DNA of 64,000 nucleotides from Nocardia salmonicida NBRC 13393 (GCF_001613085.1 NZ_BDBR01000002.1:496001-560000), one strand, 5' to 3'; positions 50,876 to 60,099 are shown, numbered from the stretch's first letter. Program-made: numbers and translations. Notes: generated by a model not told the origin, from the letters alone.

Positions 50876-52749
50876 TGCGCCGCAATCTGTTACGACTGGC
50901 GACCGCGGGCAGCGTCGACGACGGCAAGTCCACCCTCATCGGTCGGCTGCTCTACGACTCCAAGTCCCTGTTCGACGATCAACTCGCCGCCATCGAACGA
51001 GTCAGCACCGAACGTGGCGGCGCCTCAGCCGATCTCGCGCTGGTCACCGATGGTCTGCGCGCCGAACGCGAGCAGGGCATCACCATCGACGTCGCTTACC
51101 GCTACGTGACGACACCACGACGCAAATTCGTCATCGCCGATACTCCGGGACACGTCCAGTACACCCGCAATATGGTGACCGGTGCGTCCACCGCCGACCT
51201 CGCGCTGATCCTGGTCGACGCCCGCACCGGCGTTTCCGAGCAGACCCGCAGGCACGCGTTCCTCGCGACCCTGCTCGGCGTTCCGCACCTGGTGGTATGC
51301 GTGAACAAGATGGACCTCGTGGACTGGTCGCAGGAGCGTTTCGAGGAGATCCGCACCGAGTTCGCCGCGTTCGCCGCCAAACTGACGGTGGGCGATCTGA
51401 GCTTCGTGCCCGTGTCGGCGCTGCTCGGCGACAACGTCGTCGACGGCTCCGAGCACATGGACTGGTATCCGGGCCCGCCGTTGCTGCGCCACCTCGAAGA
51501 CGTCCATATCGCCTCCGACCGCAATCTCATCGATGCCCGGTTGCCGATCCAGTACGTCATCCGGGCGCAGGAGGGTCTCGACCACCGCAGTTACGCGGGC
51601 ACTGTCGCGGGGGGCATCTTCAAGCCCGGCGACGAAGTGGTGGTGCTGCCCGCGGGGAAGTCGACCCATGTCAGGCAGATCTGGGGTCCGGGTGGCAGCA
51701 AGGTCGCCGAGGCGTTCACCGGAATGGCCGTGTCGGTGACCCTCGACGACGACATCGACGTCGGGCGCGGCGACCTGCTAGCGCGGCCCGGCAACCGTCC
51801 CCATATCGGCACCGAACTCGACGCGATGGTGTGTTGGTTCTCGGAGAGCGCTCAGTTGCGCGAGGGCGCGCAATACTTGGTGCGCACCGCCGCGCAGACC
51901 TCGTCCGCGCAGATCACGGCCATCGATTACCGCCTCGACGTGAACACCCTGCACCGAATCGAGGACGTCACCACGTTGTCGCTCAACGACATCGCGCGCG
52001 TTCGATTGCGCAGCCGTCATCCGCTGCTGTCGGATCCGTATCGGGAGAATCGGCGCACCGGCAGCTTCATCCTGATCGATCCGGTCACCGATCAAACGGT
52101 TGCCGCGGGGATGGTGACCGGCCGAGAAACCGGGACCGACTCGGTGACCTCGGACCGTGCGCGCGCGGCGTCGTCTGTGGTCTGGCACCGGTCGGCAGTC
52201 AGTCGCGCCGAACGCGGACATGCGGGTGCGACGGTCTGGCTGACCGGCCTGTCCGGATCGGGCAAGTCCACGTTGGCCGTCGAGCTGGAGCGGCAGTTGG
52301 TCGTGGCCGGCCGCCCCGCCTATCTGCTCGACGGCGACAATTTGCGGCACGGTCTCAACGCGGGCCTCGGCTTCACCCCCGCCGACCGGGACGAGAACGT
52401 GCGCCGCGTCGCCGAAGTCGCCGCACTGTTCGCCGATTCGGGTGCGGTGGCGATCGTGTCGGTGATCAGCCCGTTCGCCGCGCAGCGCAGCAATGCCCGC
52501 ACCGCCCACGCCGACCGCGAGCTCCCCTTCCACGAAGTCTTCGTCGACACCCCACTGGCGGAATGCGAGCGCCGCGACGCCAAGGGCCTCTACGCCAAGG
52601 CCCGAGCAGGCGAGCTGCCCGGCTTCACCGGGATCGGCTCCCCCTACGAACGACCCGAGAACGCCGACCTGATCATCACACCCGAGCTCGGCTCCCCTGC
52701 CGAGATCGCCGCCCATATCCTCCGAGAGCTAGGAATAGCAGACCGTTGA
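50875..52749 (+). CDS. cysNC: Bifunctional CysN (sulfate adenylyltransferase large subunit) - CysC (APS kinase)
   Basis: 624 residues. The N-terminal two thirds form CysN: GTPase P-loop GSVDDGKST (about 12-20), DTPGHVQYTRNM and NKMDLVDW. The remainder, from about residue 459, is APS kinase: P-loop GLSGSGKST, LLDGDNLRHGLN, FVDTPLAECERRDAKGLYAKARAGEL and FTGIGSPYE. Together they convert sulfate to PAPS. The ATG overlaps the cysD stop (TGATG), and the TGA overlaps a TTG start of the next gene (TTGA). This fusion is the standard actinobacterial form. Confidence 0.95.
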   Translation: MRRNLLRLATAGSVDDGKSTLIGRLLYDSKSLFDDQLAAIERVSTERGGASADLALVTDGLRAEREQGITIDVAYRYVTTPRRKFVIADTPGHVQYTRNMVTGASTADLALILVDARTGVSEQTRRHAFLATLLGVPHLVVCVNKMDLVDWSQERFEEIRTEFAAFAAKLTVGDLSFVPVSALLGDNVVDGSEHMDWYPGPPLLRHLEDVHIASDRNLIDARLPIQYVIRAQEGLDHRSYAGTVAGGIFKPGDEVVVLPAGKSTHVRQIWGPGGSKVAEAFTGMAVSVTLDDDIDVGRGDLLARPGNRPHIGTELDAMVCWFSESAQLREGAQYLVRTAAQTSSAQITAIDYRLDVNTLHRIEDVTTLSLNDIARVRLRSRHPLLSDPYRENRRTGSFILIDPVTDQTVAAGMVTGRETGTDSVTSDRARAASSVVWHRSAVSRAERGHAGATVWLTGLSGSGKSTLAVELERQLVVAGRPAYLLDGDNLRHGLNAGLGFTPADRDENVRRVAEVAALFADSGAVAIVSVISPFAAQRSNARTAHADRELPFHEVFVDTPLAECERRDAKGLYAKARAGELPGFTGIGSPYERPENADLIITPELGSPAEIAAHILRELGIADR

Positions 52750-53963
52750 CCCACTCCAGTACCGCCACCGAATCCGGGAGCAGCGCGCCACCGGAACCGC
52801 TCACCGCGCCGTTCCTCGCCGCGGTCGCCCAGGCCGAAGAACTTATCGCCGCAGCGGAATTCGTCCGCAGTGATCAGGATCTCGCCGAGGGCTATGACTA
52901 CCTCGCGGCGAGTGTCGCGGCATGCCTGCGTCTTTCGGGCGCACACGGCACATCACATCCGTATTTCGTGTCCTCGACCGGCCCGTACGCCAAAATGGGC
53001 CTCGACAACCCGGACACCCTCTACTACCACGCAAATATCGAGCCGACCGCCGAATACGTGGTGAGCGGGGTGCGCGGCAGCACCGTCGACCTGAGTTTCC
53101 AAGTACTCAAAGGCGACTACACCGCGACCGATGTGCCCGGTGGCGCCGACGCGTTCGACGACCGGCGCATTCCGATCGCCGCCGACGGCAGCTTCACCCT
53201 GCGCTTCGGCCCCGCGAAACCCGATGCGGGCCCGGACTACTTCCCACTCGGGGAAGGCGCGTCCATGCTGGCCGTGCGCGAGGTCTACAGCGACTGGTCC
53301 GAGCGCAAGGGCTCGATCCGGATCGAGCGGGTCGACACCATCGGCACCGCACCGGTCGAACCGGACCTGACGCGGATCCGCAAACGGTACGGCGCGGCGG
53401 CGAAAATGCTGCTCACCCGCGTGCACACCTGGTTCAACTTCCCGAAGTGGTTCTACCTCGATCTGCCGGTGAACACCCTCACCGCACCCCGGCTCACGCC
53501 CGGTGGGCTGAGCACCCAGTACTCCTCGGTGGGGCATTTCGATCTCGCCGACGATCAGGCGCTGGTGATCACCGTGCCGAAGTCCGATGCGCCGTACCAG
53601 GGGTTCCAGCTGGGCAGTCTCTGGTACATCTCCCTGGACTACGTCAACCACCAGACGAGCCTCAATCACGCTCAGGCCCAGGTCGATTCGGACGGGCTGA
53701 TCCGGATGGTGGTGAGCAAACAGGATCCGGGCATCGCGAACTGGATCGAGACCACCGGCCGTACCCGCGGCATTCTGCAGTTCCGGTGGCAGCGCACCGA
53801 TCGCCCGATGACCGAGGCCGATGGCCCGACGGTCGTCGTCGTGCCGATCGACGACGTCGCACAACACCTTCCCCATATCGAAGACAACCGGATCGACGCC
53901 GCTGGTTGGCGCGACCGTATCGCGGCCCGCCAGCGGGCCTTCGCCGAAAGGATGCTGGGATGA
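52746..53963 (+). CDS. DUF1214-containing protein of the sulfation operon
   Basis: 405 residues from a TTG at 52746 overlapping the cysNC stop. The N-terminal half has SSTGPYAKMGLDNPDTLYYHANIEP, then a DUF1214-like C-terminal part (GASMLAVREVYSDWSERKGSIRIERVD, YQGFQLGSLWYISLDYVNHQTSLNHAQAQVDSDG, DPGIANWIETTGRTRGILQFRWQ). DUF1214 proteins have no established function and often pair with oxidoreductases. Here it is fixed between cysNC and an SDR gene. I recall the same order (DUF1214, SDR, sulfotransferase) in M. tuberculosis Rv3531c-Rv3529c, in the cholesterol-regulon area. Confidence 0.75.
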   Translation: MTHSSTATESGSSAPPEPLTAPFLAAVAQAEELIAAAEFVRSDQDLAEGYDYLAASVAACLRLSGAHGTSHPYFVSSTGPYAKMGLDNPDTLYYHANIEPTAEYVVSGVRGSTVDLSFQVLKGDYTATDVPGGADAFDDRRIPIAADGSFTLRFGPAKPDAGPDYFPLGEGASMLAVREVYSDWSERKGSIRIERVDTIGTAPVEPDLTRIRKRYGAAAKMLLTRVHTWFNFPKWFYLDLPVNTLTAPRLTPGGLSTQYSSVGHFDLADDQALVITVPKSDAPYQGFQLGSLWYISLDYVNHQTSLNHAQAQVDSDGLIRMVVSKQDPGIANWIETTGRTRGILQFRWQRTDRPMTEADGPTVVVVPIDDVAQHLPHIEDNRIDAAGWRDRIAARQRAFAERMLG

Positions 53964-54745
53964 GCGGGGCACTGTTGGACGGCAAGGTCGTCGTCGTCTC
54001 CGGGGTCGGGCCGGGTCTGGGCCGGTCGATCTGTCTGGAGGCGGCCGCGGCAGGGGCGACGGTCGTGCTCGCGGCGCGCACCGAATCCCGTCTGCTCGAG
54101 GTGGCTGCCGAAATCGAGGCCGCCGGGGGCGCCACGCTGAGCGTGCCCACCGACATCACCGACGAGGCCGCGGTGCAGAATCTCGTGGCGCGCACGGTCG
54201 ACACCTTCGGCCGGGTCGACGCACTCGTGAACAACGCGTTCTCGGTGCCGTCGATGAAGCCCCTCGACCGCACCGATTTCGACCACATCCGGTCGAGCCT
54301 CGATATGACGGTGCTCGGCGGTCTGCGGATGACGCAGGCGTTCGCGCCCGCGCTCGCCGAGGCCAAAGGCGCTGTGGTGATGATCAATTCGATGGTCGTA
54401 CGTCATTCCGAACCCAGGTACGGCAGTTACAAACTCACCAAGGCCGCGCTGCTGGCCATGTCGCAGACCCTGGCCACCGAACTCGGCGGCAAGGGCGTGC
54501 GGGTCAACAGTGTGCTGCCCGGCTACATCTGGACCGATCAGCTGAAGTGGTACTTCGGTCAGGTCGCCGAGAAGTACGGCATCACCGTCGAGCAGGTCTA
54601 TGAGCAGACCGCGTCGAAGTCCGATCTCAAGCGGTTGCCCGAGCCCGAAGAAATCGCCCGTGCCGTGGTGTTTCTCGCCTCCGACTGGTCGTCGGCGATC
54701 ACCGGTCAGACCCTCGACGTCAACTGCGGCGAATACCACAACTAG
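53960..54745 (+). CDS. Short-chain dehydrogenase/reductase (SDR) of the sulfation operon
   Basis: 261 residues from ATG at 53960 (ATGA overlap with the DUF1214 stop). NAD(P) motif VVVVSGVGPGLGRSICLEAAAAG (the TGxxxGxG position has GVGPGLG), VNNAFSVP for NNAG, the catalytic Ser in INSMVV, Tyr-x-x-x-Lys in YGSYKLTKAAL, and PGYIWTDQLKW. All catalytic residues of a classical SDR appear present. It would oxidise or reduce a hydroxyl/ketone, such as the acceptor alcohol of the sulfotransferase. Confidence 0.9.
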   Translation: MSGALLDGKVVVVSGVGPGLGRSICLEAAAAGATVVLAARTESRLLEVAAEIEAAGGATLSVPTDITDEAAVQNLVARTVDTFGRVDALVNNAFSVPSMKPLDRTDFDHIRSSLDMTVLGGLRMTQAFAPALAEAKGAVVMINSMVVRHSEPRYGSYKLTKAALLAMSQTLATELGGKGVRVNSVLPGYIWTDQLKWYFGQVAEKYGITVEQVYEQTASKSDLKRLPEPEEIARAVVFLASDWSSAITGQTLDVNCGEYHN

Positions 54746-54758
54746 GAGCTTGTAGAAG

Positions 54759-55892
54759 ATGACTGTGCGCACCGATGTCGGCACCGTGGCCGACCTGCAC
54801 GCCTCAGCCACCAAACTCACCGGTCTCACCGATTTCGGGGCCGACGACTACACCGAGGCGTTGCAGGTTCTGCTCGACTCGTATCGCGACGAGGCCGGTC
54901 TCACCGAGCTCGGCTCCAAAATGTCGCGATTCTTCCTGCGCGGTGCGCTGGTCGCTCGTGCGCTGAGTGAAGCCGCGTGGGCGGCCAATCCCGGCTACGT
55001 CGAAACACCTGTCACCAAGCCGATTTTTGTCACCGGGCTGCCCCGGACCGGTACCACCGCACTGCACCGGCTGCTGGCGGCCGATCCGGCCAATCAGGGG
55101 CTGGAGATGTGGCTGACCGATTTCCCGCAGCCGCGACCACCGCGCGAGAGCTGGGCCGACAATCCCGCCTACGCGCAGATCGACGCGGGTCTGCGACAGC
55201 ATCAGGTCCAGAACCCCGAATTCATGGGCCTGCACTATATGAGCGCCTCCGACGTGGAGGAATGCTGGCAGTTGTTGCGCCAATCGGGCATGTCGTACTC
55301 CTACGGATGCCTCGCCTATATTCCGGGCTACACGCAATGGCTGTCCGGTCAGGATTGGACACCCGCCTACGCACGTCACCGCCGCAACCTGCAGCTGATC
55401 GGCATGAACGACACCCGCCGCTGGGTGCTCAAGAATCCCAGCCACCTGTTCTGCCTCGATGCCCTGTTGGCGACCTACCCCGACGCCATCGTCATCCAGA
55501 CCCATCGTGACCCCGCCACCATCATCCCGTCGGTCTGCAGCCTCAACGAGCACGCCACCCGAGGCTGGTCGACGGTCTTCACCGGCGAAACCATCGGTCG
55601 CACACAGCTCGACCTGTGGGCGAGCGGCCTCTCCGAGTTCACCGCCGCCCGCACCCGCCACCCCGAGGCCACCTTCATCGACGTCGACTTCGACGACCTG
55701 CGCGCCGATCCTCTGGGCGTCGTCGACCGCATCTACACCCGGACCGGCACCACTCTGACCCCCGAGGCCAGAACAGCCATCACCGCACTCGATCACGAAA
55801 GCCGCACGGGCGACCGCAAAGCCACCCACCACTACTCCCTCGCCGACTACGGATTGACCGAGGAGATGGTCGCCGAACGTTTCCGAAGCTGA
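54759..55892 (+). CDS. PAPS-dependent sulfotransferase family protein
   Basis: 377 residues from ATG at 54759 after TAGGAGCTTG. The PAPS 5'-phosphosulfate loop is VTGLPRTGTTALHRLLA (about residues 92-108), and the 3'-phosphate region is ETIGRT/HRDPATIIPS. LKNPSHLFCLDALLATYPDAIVIQTHRD is typical of the Sulfotransfer_3 group. It should transfer sulfate from PAPS to a hydroxyl, releasing PAP. Being last in an operon that begins with cysD-cysNC, it is probably the main consumer of that PAPS. Its acceptor is unknown. Confidence 0.85.
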   Translation: MTVRTDVGTVADLHASATKLTGLTDFGADDYTEALQVLLDSYRDEAGLTELGSKMSRFFLRGALVARALSEAAWAANPGYVETPVTKPIFVTGLPRTGTTALHRLLAADPANQGLEMWLTDFPQPRPPRESWADNPAYAQIDAGLRQHQVQNPEFMGLHYMSASDVEECWQLLRQSGMSYSYGCLAYIPGYTQWLSGQDWTPAYARHRRNLQLIGMNDTRRWVLKNPSHLFCLDALLATYPDAIVIQTHRDPATIIPSVCSLNEHATRGWSTVFTGETIGRTQLDLWASGLSEFTAARTRHPEATFIDVDFDDLRADPLGVVDRIYTRTGTTLTPEARTAITALDHESRTGDRKATHHYSLADYGLTEEMVAERFRS

Positions 55893-55897
55893 CGTCC

Positions 55898-55928
55898 CCT
55901 GCCCGCGCGGTTCAGCCGTGCGGGCAGG
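55898..55928 (+). terminator. Hairpin after the sulfation operon
   Basis: CCTGCCCG (55898-55905) pairs with CGGGCAGG (55921-55928), with partly paired inner bases around TTCA, just past the sulfotransferase stop. It is followed by TTCGGG. It is a plausible terminator at the end of the five-gene operon. Confidence 0.55.
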
Positions 55929-55967
55929 TTCGGGTCCTCACCCCGGCATGAAGGACGGCGTCGGCGT

Positions 55968-56561
55968 TCACTCCCCGGCCTGCGTCGAATCCAGCGCTGC
56001 CAGCAAGGCCACGCCGCGGGGTGAGATCCGATATCCGGTGCCCAGGCTGATAGTCAGGCCGAGATTCTTCAGTTTGCGCACGTTGAGTTTGAAGCGGTGC
56101 GGGTCACGCCCGAGTTCCTCGGCCAGGTCGGGAGCTCGGGTCGCGGGGCGCCGCTGGATGATTCGGAGTGTTGCGTGGGTCCACGGGCCCTCGGGATCGG
56201 TCCGGTCCATGCGTGCGAGGCGAGCGGCCAAGGCCGCGGGATCGTCGATCCGGTCGTCGGCGGCCAGCGCGTCGCGCGGGTCCTCGTCGGTGAGACAGCG
56301 GATCCGGAGCAGATAGATCGGGTCCTGCTCGGCGCCCCGGAGATCGGCGAGCACATCGGCGGGCGCGCCATATCCCGCGGCGCGTGCGTCCTCGATGCTG
56401 ATCTGCTCGGCGGTGACCGTCGACAGTTGGTCGACGGCGATACGCCCGGCACCCGTGCGGTAGATCTTGCCCTCGGTGGCCTGCCGATGACGCCACCGGC
56501 GAAAGAGCACCGTCACCGCCCCACTGCGGATCCCGGCCCAGCGCTGCTTCTCGATCAGCAT
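55968..56561 (-). CDS. Protein with N-terminal ASCH-like domain
   Basis: 197 residues from ATG at 56561. The N-terminal MLIEKQRWAGIRSGAVTVLFRRW and later GRIAVDQLSTVTAEQISIEDARAAGY have the shape of an ASCH domain (RNA-binding beta-barrel). The C-terminal 80 residues (LRIIQRRPATRAPDLAEELGRDPHRFKLNVRKLKNLGLTISLGTGYRISPRG) look like a winged helix. It lies 58 bases downstream of the [2Fe-2S] protein gene on the same strand and could be the last member of the corrinoid transport unit. Function unknown. Confidence 0.65.
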   Translation of the reverse strand: MLIEKQRWAGIRSGAVTVLFRRWRHRQATEGKIYRTGAGRIAVDQLSTVTAEQISIEDARAAGYGAPADVLADLRGAEQDPIYLLRIRCLTDEDPRDALAADDRIDDPAALAARLARMDRTDPEGPWTHATLRIIQRRPATRAPDLAEELGRDPHRFKLNVRKLKNLGLTISLGTGYRISPRGVALLAALDSTQAGE

Positions 56562-56619
56562 GCGGGTCTCGACTGCCGCGCAGCCCGGTCGGGGTGGATC
56601 GTGGTCGGCTCGTCCTCGA

Positions 56620-57255
56620 TCATTCCGTCAGGCTATCGCGCACGGCACCGATGGCGTCACCCCCGCGTACGCCGTTCGTGTGCCATTGCCCGTCCGGGTA
56701 GGTGATGTAGAGCGGGCCCAGATTGCACGGGTTGAGGCAGCCGGTCGGGGTGATCAGGGCGTCGGGGTGGTCGCGGCGCAGAGTTCGGTGCAGCTCGCCC
56801 GCGCCGTACACGGTGCAGCGGGGACCTCGACAGACCAGGATGTGCGTGGTGTGGTCCGGGATTTCGGACCAGGCCGGGCTGCGGAAAGCCCGCGGGCTCG
56901 CCGTCACCGGTACGCCGTCCTCGGACATCCTCGAACGCACCACATCGGCGAATCCGGCGGCGGTGTCGATGCCGTCGGTGATTCGCACGTCGAGGTCGCT
57001 GGCGCGGGTCTCCTTCCAGTTCGCCACCGCCCGCGCGATCCAGGTCTCGAGGTAACGGTCGCGTGGCACGGCGAGCGGGATCAGCGTGACCGGCGATTCG
57101 TCGCGCGCGGCGGTATCGAGTGCGGTGTGGATGGTCGGCTCCTGCTGGTCGAGGAGCGCGTAGTCGACCCCGCAGGCCTGCGCCAGAGCTTCGAGGGACG
57201 GGAGGTCGACGCCCGATGGAGTCGGCCGGGCGATGAGGACATACCGGCGCGTCAT
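56620..57255 (-). CDS. CbiX-like / thioredoxin-like [2Fe-2S] ferredoxin fusion protein
   Basis: 211 residues from ATG at 57255, overlapping the ABC ATPase stop (ATGA). The N-terminal part (MTRRYVLIARPTPSGVDLPSLEALAQACGVDYALL, then VTLIPLAVPRDRYLETWIARAVANWKE) resembles half of a CbiX/sirohydrochlorin chelatase-type fold. The C-terminal 80 residues are a thioredoxin-like ferredoxin: CRGPRC and GCLNPC supply four Cys in CX4C...CX3C. It follows the importer in one operon under a cobalamin riboswitch. Cobalt chelation, corrinoid reduction or decyanation are possible roles; all are inferred. Confidence 0.75.
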   Translation of the reverse strand: MTRRYVLIARPTPSGVDLPSLEALAQACGVDYALLDQQEPTIHTALDTAARDESPVTLIPLAVPRDRYLETWIARAVANWKETRASDLDVRITDGIDTAAGFADVVRSRMSEDGVPVTASPRAFRSPAWSEIPDHTTHILVCRGPRCTVYGAGELHRTLRRDHPDALITPTGCLNPCNLGPLYITYPDGQWHTNGVRGGDAIGAVRDSLTE

Positions 57256-58040
57256 GCGGTGCGCACCGTTCGCCCGGCCGGAATCACCAGCGGTGTGCCC
57301 GTCATCGGATCGTCGATCACCGTGCAGTCGATGCCGAAGACTTCCGAGATCAGCTCGGGGCGCACGATCTCGGCGGGTGAGCCTTGAGCGACCACGCGAC
57401 CGTCCTGTACTGCGACGAGATGGTCGGCGTAGCGCGCGGCGAGGTTGAGGTCGTGCAGGACCACGATGATGGTGCGCGGCAACAGGTTTCGCAGGACGTC
57501 GAGAACGTCGAGTTGGTGCGCCAGGTCGAGAAAGGTCGTCGGTTCGTCGAGCAGCATCACCTCGGGGTCCTGCGCCAGCGCGAGCGCGATCCACACCCGT
57601 TGTTTCTGACCGCCGGAGAGTTGATCCACCGGCCGGTCGATCAACTCGAGAGTGTCGGTGGCCACCAACGCTTTTCGCACGGCCTCACCGTCCTGCGCCG
57701 ACCACTGACGGAACCAGCGTTGGTGCGGATGGCGACCGCGGCCGACGAGTTCACCCACGGTGATGCTGTCGGGGACGACGGGTTGTTGCGGCAGCATGCC
57801 GAGCCGCCGGGCGACGGTGCGCGCGGGCTGCGGTGCGATATCGGCGCCGTCGAGCAGGACCACGCCCGCCGTCGGCGCGATCAGTCGGGCCAGGCCGCGC
57901 AGCAGGGTCGATTTGCCGCAGCCGTTGCGGCCGACGATGACAGTGATCGCACCGGTCGGGAAGTCGACGGTGGCGTCGGTGACGATCGCGGTGTCGCCGT
58001 AGCCGAGCGTGAGTCCCTCGGTGGTCAAGTGTGCGGTCAT
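57252..58040 (-). CDS. ABC transporter ATP-binding protein, FecE/BtuD type
   Basis: 262 residues from ATG at 58040. Walker A GRNGCGKST, Q-loop LPQQPVVP, signature LSGGQKQRVWIALAL, Walker B VMLLDEPT with the following Asp/Leu D-loop and switch His in VVLHDLNLAA. It is the standard ATPase for FecCD-type importers of siderophores, heme or cobalamin. The stop overlaps the next gene and its own ATG overlaps the permease stop, so the five genes are translationally coupled. The cobalamin riboswitch upstream suggests a corrinoid role. Confidence 0.9.
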   Translation of the reverse strand: MTAHLTTEGLTLGYGDTAIVTDATVDFPTGAITVIVGRNGCGKSTLLRGLARLIAPTAGVVLLDGADIAPQPARTVARRLGMLPQQPVVPDSITVGELVGRGRHPHQRWFRQWSAQDGEAVRKALVATDTLELIDRPVDQLSGGQKQRVWIALALAQDPEVMLLDEPTTFLDLAHQLDVLDVLRNLLPRTIIVVLHDLNLAARYADHLVAVQDGRVVAQGSPAEIVRPELISEVFGIDCTVIDDPMTGTPLVIPAGRTVRTA

Positions 58041-59104
58041 CCAGCGTGTCCGATCCGGGTTGCGCGGGCGAGTAGGTAGATGAGAACGGGAGCGCCGAGG
58101 ATGGCCGTCACCACCCCGACAGGGAGTTCCGCCGGGAACAGCCGCCGGGCGGCCAGGTCGGCGGCGACCACCAGCAACGCCCCGGTAGCCGCTGCGGGCG
58201 CGAGCCCGGCACCGCGTTCGGCCAGCAACCGTCGCGTGATCTGCGGCGCCACCAAGGCGACGAAACTGATCGGACCGGCCGCGGCCGTCGCCAGGGTCGC
58301 GGCGGCGGCCGCGACGACGATGAGCGTGCTGCGGTCCGGGCCGCGTCGCCCGGCCAGCGAGTTCGCCAGGTCGTCGCCCATTTCCAGCAGCGGCAACGAG
58401 CGAGCGAGAACGATCAGCGGCGGCACGACCACCAGCAGTGCCGCCGCGGCGAAGCCGACATGGCTCCAATCGCGGTTGGCCAAGCTGCCGGTGAGCCACA
58501 TGGCGGCCGTATGCGCCTGGTAGTTGTCAGCGACGGTCAGGATGAACGCGATGGCCGAGGACAGCATCGCCGTGACGCCGATGCCGACGAGCACGAGTCG
58601 ATAGCCATCGAGTCCGTCCTTGGTGGCCACGGCCACGATCAGCGCCATGGCCACCCCGGCGCCGAGCACCGCGCCGCCGACCAGCCCCAGTCCGGCGCCG
58701 CCGAGCAACACGCTCACCACCAACGCGCCCAGTGAGGCGCCCGCGTTGATCCCGATGATCTCCGGGCTCACCAGTGGGTTGGTCGCGATCCGTTGCAGGA
58801 TCGCCCCCGATATCGCGAAGGCCGCGCCGACACACAGTCCGGTGAGCACGCGCGGCAACCGGTCGGCCACCACCACGTCGTACTCGATGAGCGTGCCGCC
58901 GCCACCGAGCACCCGGATCACATCGGCGACGGTGAGCGGGTAGTAGCCGATCGTGAGTGACCATGCCGCCACCGCCACCGCGGCCGCCGTGATCAGCACG
59001 GTCAGGACCGCGGAGCGTTTCCCGACGCGAAAGACGATGCGCCGGTCGGGTGTTCGCAGCAATAATGTGCCGCTGGGCAGCACGCCGGGCTCGGTGCGCG
59101 TCAC
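58037..59104 (-). CDS. FecCD-type ABC permease (second)
   Basis: 355 residues from a GTG at 59104 (GTGA overlap). It has about nine to ten hydrophobic segments with FecCD signatures: LPRVLTGLCVGAAFAISGAILQRIATNPLVSPEIIGINAGASLGAL, MWLTGSLANRDWSHV, DLANSLAGRR and AAGPISFVALVAPQITRRLL. It would pair with the first permease to form a heterodimer. BtuC forms homodimers in E. coli, so a two-permease arrangement is more like siderophore systems. Confidence 0.9.
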   Translation of the reverse strand: MTRTEPGVLPSGTLLLRTPDRRIVFRVGKRSAVLTVLITAAAVAVAAWSLTIGYYPLTVADVIRVLGGGGTLIEYDVVVADRLPRVLTGLCVGAAFAISGAILQRIATNPLVSPEIIGINAGASLGALVVSVLLGGAGLGLVGGAVLGAGVAMALIVAVATKDGLDGYRLVLVGIGVTAMLSSAIAFILTVADNYQAHTAAMWLTGSLANRDWSHVGFAAAALLVVVPPLIVLARSLPLLEMGDDLANSLAGRRGPDRSTLIVVAAAAATLATAAAGPISFVALVAPQITRRLLAERGAGLAPAAATGALLVVAADLAARRLFPAELPVGVVTAILGAPVLIYLLARATRIGHAG

Positions 59105-60099
59105 AGTGTGGCCACCTTTCGATTGCGCACGAGATAGAGAAAGAACGGCGAGCCCGCGAAGGCGGTGATGATGCCGACCTGGATTTCCTGCGGCCGCACC
59201 AGCATCCGTCCGAGAATGTCGGCCACCAACAGCAACGTCGGACCGAGCAGCGCACACCACAGCAGAATCCACCGGTAGTCGTGCCCGGCGAAGAATCGGG
59301 CGATGTGCGGGATCACCAAGCCGATGAAGGCGATCGGTCCGGCGATCGCTACCGCCGAGCCGGCGAGCAGCACCACGCTCAACGCACCGATCGCGCGCGT
59401 CGCGACCAGTCGGGTGCCCAGCGTGCGCGCCATGTCGTCACCGATGGCGACGGCGTTCAACGGTCGTGCCACCACTACCGCCAGCAACGACCCGACCGCG
59501 ATGAACGGTACTGTCCCCCAAACGGATTCGATGTCGGCACGAGTCAACGAACCGACCACCCAGAATCGGAAGTTGTCGAACAGGGCCCGGTCGAGCAGGG
59601 TGATCGCCGTGGTGATCGACCCACACAATGCGGTGCAGGCAGCGCCCGCGAGCGCCAGTTTCACCGGCGTCGCGCCGCCGAACCCCAACGATCCCAGCGT
59701 GTAGACGAACGCGGCGGCGATCGCGGCGCCGAGGAAGCCGAACCAGATGAATCCGCCCGTCGCCGTGAGGCCGAGCGCACCCATCGCGATCACGATCGCC
59801 AGCGACGCACCCGCGTTGATGCCGAGCAGGCCCGGCCCGGCCAGCGGGTTGCGGGTGAGCCCCTGCATCACCGCGCCCGCCAGCGCCAACGCGACACCCG
59901 CGAGCAGGCCCGCGACAGTTCTGGGCAGCCTGATGTAGCGCACGACCCGGTCGGTATCGGTCCCCTGAAAATCAGTGAACGCGACCACGGCCTGGTCGAG
60001 GGTGAGCGGGTGCGAACCGATCAGGATGGACGCCACGCAGGCAGCCGCCAGCGCGGCGCCGGCCAGGATCAGACCGGTGCCGCGAGCGGTGCGCGTCAC
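59101..60099 (-). CDS. FecCD-type ABC permease (first)
   Basis: 332 residues from a GTG at 60099 overlapping the binding-protein stop. FecCD features: YIRLPRTVAGLLAGVALALAGAVMQGLTRNPLAGPGLLGINAGASLA, WVVGSLTRADIESV, DMARTLGTRLVATRA and AIAGPIAFIGLVIPHIARFFAGHD. It is the partner of the second permease in one importer across the cytoplasmic membrane. Its start and stop are both overlapped by neighbours, showing tight coupling. Confidence 0.9.
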   Translation of the reverse strand: MTRTARGTGLILAGAALAAACVASILIGSHPLTLDQAVVAFTDFQGTDTDRVVRYIRLPRTVAGLLAGVALALAGAVMQGLTRNPLAGPGLLGINAGASLAIVIAMGALGLTATGGFIWFGFLGAAIAAAFVYTLGSLGFGGATPVKLALAGAACTALCGSITTAITLLDRALFDNFRFWVVGSLTRADIESVWGTVPFIAVGSLLAVVVARPLNAVAIGDDMARTLGTRLVATRAIGALSVVLLAGSAVAIAGPIAFIGLVIPHIARFFAGHDYRWILLWCALLGPTLLLVADILGRMLVRPQEIQVGIITAFAGSPFFLYLVRNRKVATL

